Source of the DNA: Pictodentalium vernedei
Taxonomy: Eukaryota > Mollusca > Scaphopoda > Dentaliida > Dentaliidae
NCBI GenBank assembly: GCA_031216915.1
Contig: CM062289.1
Span: 26,927,533 to 26,991,532, forward strand
Reading direction: 5' to 3'
DNA length: 64,000 nucleotides
How positions within the stretch are numbered: position 1 is the stretch's first letter; every line of letters begins with the position of its first letter. The notes beneath the pieces are model-generated. The model had not been told where the DNA came from. It worked only from the letters and a program-made list of their open reading frames with translations, and searched no databases. Positions 61,914-64,000 of this stretch are shown here, in pieces. The translations under genes were made by a program, and so were the position numbers.

Positions 61914-62589
61914 TAGTCAAGATGATTCGATTCGTGCTGATTTGTAAATTTTCGAATCGTCGACATGTTCTCAAAATCTTTCCAAGTGTCTTCCCTTGAG
62001 CTCTCCTTCAATCACCAGATCTCCTGAACAATAGACCTGATGACAGAAGAAGTGTTCTAGGAGGGAGGTTTCCGCTTCTAAAATTACTTTAAATCCGTCC
62101 TAGAATATTCCGCTTTTTTCGTCGAGTTGTGTTATCAACTGAAACCTATGGTTTGTCGACGGTCGGTGTGCGTATACGAGAAGGAGGGTGTCCGGGCTTC
62201 CTCGCACCGTTAGCGCAATAACTTGAACAAACGTTCTCCGATTTGATAAATATTTGTCATACAGGTCTTTTGCAATAATATCTCAAGCGGGTTCGATAAC
62301 AGGCCCGGTCTGATATCTTGTTACAGAGTTATGGGCCTTAATTAGTGCATTTTTTTACGAATTGTGAGCTCGATACCGTCCGTTTTTACGAACTTTGAGC
62401 TCAGCGCGATGACATTTCTGATTTTCAATAGAGAGTGCATGAAGAAAGTAGCCACAACTCGGCTCATGCATATCAGATGCGCACATCTTGTTGATTAATT
62501 TGTCGAGACGAGTCTCCGTTTTGACGATTATTGCGCGCGTAAGATGGTGCAATATCAACAACTTAAAGAGCCGTGAGATTCGATTCGAT
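61914..62589. other. No gene; repeat R fragment at 62205-62350
   Basis: GCGCAATAACTTGAACAAAC, AAGCGGGTTCGATAACAGGC and ACAGAGTTATGGGCCTTAAT correspond to repeat R. The remainder has no supported feature. Confidence 0.5.
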
Positions 62590-62835
62590 TCAGGCCTGGC
62601 ACTTCCAGAAGAGCGATTTATTCGCTCGCCTACTGCTCGTCTTAAAAAAATTAAGGAGAGCGAAAACTAGCCCTCCTGGCCTTAGAAAATAATGATTACC
62701 ATAACAGCCTGTTCCTAAAACCCACATCTTTTCAGATCTCTGCTGGTGGTCTTTGTAAGACCGCCACACTGCCCCTCTCACACCTCCGGGCCTCGCCGAG
62801 GCCCGGAGGTGTAGGGGGCGGTGTAGCAGTCTCAC
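62590..62835. mobile_element. Foldback element Q, copy 2
   Basis: GAGCGATTTATTCGCTCGCC, GAAAACTAGCCCTCCTGGCC and ATTACCATAACAGCCTGTTC are the complement of copy 1. The GC-rich palindrome ACACCTCCGGGCCTCG / CGAGGCCCGGAGGTGT is at 62782-62814. Confidence 0.75.
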
Positions 62836-63699
62836 GGAGACTATCTTGTCAGCAGCACCAAATAAAATGCACAAAGCCAACTGGGCAGAATTCATTAAAA
62901 GTAAAACTTCATTTTGCCACTTTTAGCTTTTGTAATCTTGAGGAGAGCTAATCGCTCACCTGGACCATGCGAGGGAAGCGATTTTTAGCCCTCCTGCAAA
63001 TTTAAAAAAGACAGTCCTGTGAAATTCTCTGTCACATTCGATCTGAAATCCGCACGGCCCTAGTATAACATCAGGATAATGTCCCCTTACAAGCTGTTAC
63101 TGACATTGGGAGGAAGTAACAAAAAAAAAAATTGAAAAATGGTAATGTAATCAAACTTGATTGTGTCACCTGTTAATGCACTAATTAGAAAATATAGAAC
63201 GATGTTAGCATGAGTAGCGTGAGCCAGGTCCGCCCTTGACTACATCGGCCGCTAGTTAAAGGCGGAAATGTCCGTAACAATTAATCAACAGTAGATTTAG
63301 CATATTACTGGCAGGTTAACTCCAGAAAGAAAAGACAGTAAATCATTATTAACATAGAAATACGGAGACATACCCATCAACCGCCACATTCAAAGATGAA
63401 AATGAAGGGTGAGGACACTTCAAAAGATTAAATTTATGTTGAGGCCAAATGTGAGCAGGAGAGTAAAGGGCTCTGCTTTGGTGTTCACTATAGAATGTGT
63501 CTCCTTTAGCGACAAATGTAGTTCAGCAACCCCACCCCCTCCCAACCCCACCCTTGTTCCTTACACTCACACCACCAACTCACAAGCACACATCTACATA
63601 CCTTCTTCCTCTACCCCAGAAATTCAGAAATTATATCTGCTGGTAAGACCAATGCAAAACACGTGTAGGCCTATAGGGCTGGGCGCCGCGTGGATTATA
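62836..63699. other. No recognisable feature
   Basis: Short A run at 63120-63131; C-rich patch at 63530-63555. Nothing else supported. Confidence 0.5.
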
Positions 63700-64000
63700 C
63701 ACACTAAAAACTAAAGTGTTAAAACTGACACTTTCAAGGTGTTAAACCCATTCTAACTCTTAGGGTTTGATTTTAACACTCAAAGTGCAATGCTTTAAGC
63801 ACTTAGACATTACAATCGTCAGACATCTTAAACTTGAATGGATGGCACTTTCCATGTGTCTAGCACTGGTGGTTCTTCCAGAATCGTCCATAATTTGATT
63901 TGCGCTTGCTGGGTGCATAATTAAAAAGACACAACGCAGATGACGCGGATCAGGCTCGAGAGTTCGAGCCTGATCCGCGTCATCTGCGTTGTTTCCTTTT
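63700..64000. mobile_element. Element K, copy 3 (cut by window end)
   Basis: CACACTAAAAACTAAAGTG start, same orientation as copy 1, through the central hairpin; the right third lies outside the window. Confidence 0.9.

Overview
This is an AT-rich stretch of animal nuclear genome. No bacterial-style operons or standalone RNA genes are present, and no complete host gene could be recognised. The content points to a marine invertebrate (lophotrochozoan, echinoderm, hemichordate or cephalochordate type). The grounds are CR1/L2-like LINEs, one with a degenerate 2A-like motif; SINEs with 5S-rRNA-derived and tRNA-derived heads that share one body; dispersed repeats rich in CCGTC; and a very high density of foldback and TTAA-flanked MITEs. 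I cannot name the species from sequence alone. Homopolymer G/C tracts of 9-27 bases recur throughout.

Layout. 0-8 kb: hairpin MITEs (family A at 796 and 2315, C at 3707, others at 5708 and 6706) and a degenerate ~165-bp repeat field (4.3-5.5 kb). 8.1-10.3 kb: a decayed multi-domain gene on the minus strand, broken by a family A MITE. 10.4-15.1 kb: a 450-bp element (K), a dispersed repeat pair, and a MITE inside a MITE (I inside C). 15.8-18 kb: a 5S-headed SINE, a LINE 3' end and a tRNA-type SINE. 18-29 kb: palindromes, TTAA MITEs, a hAT-like element, a 175-bp satellite, a 217-bp tandem array and an intact tRNA-headed SINE with a perfect target duplication. 29-39.6 kb: more foldback elements, an interrupted SINE, a triple nest (E containing F and D) and CCGTC-type repeats. 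39.97-44.9 kb: one minus-strand LINE carrying endonuclease and reverse transcriptase segments, cut by four later insertions. 45-50 kb: SINEs, a hAT-like element containing a TTAA MITE, and a possible terminal exon near 50.24 kb. 50.5-53.8 kb: a SINE whose body segment has grown into a 59-bp tandem array, followed by 34-bp and 24-bp minisatellites. 53.8-64 kb: a 314-bp tandem duplication, a second 5S-type SINE, CCGTC/GGGC repeats, a 57-bp repeat that stays open as an ORF with mostly third-position variation, and two more K elements.

Together this is a transposon graveyard with evidence of recent activity (perfect SINE target duplications, near-identical MITE arms). Insertion order can be read in at least five nests. 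Many open reading frames here are translated MITE or SINE sequence and should not be taken as genes. All family names (A, B, C and so on) are local labels used only in this annotation.
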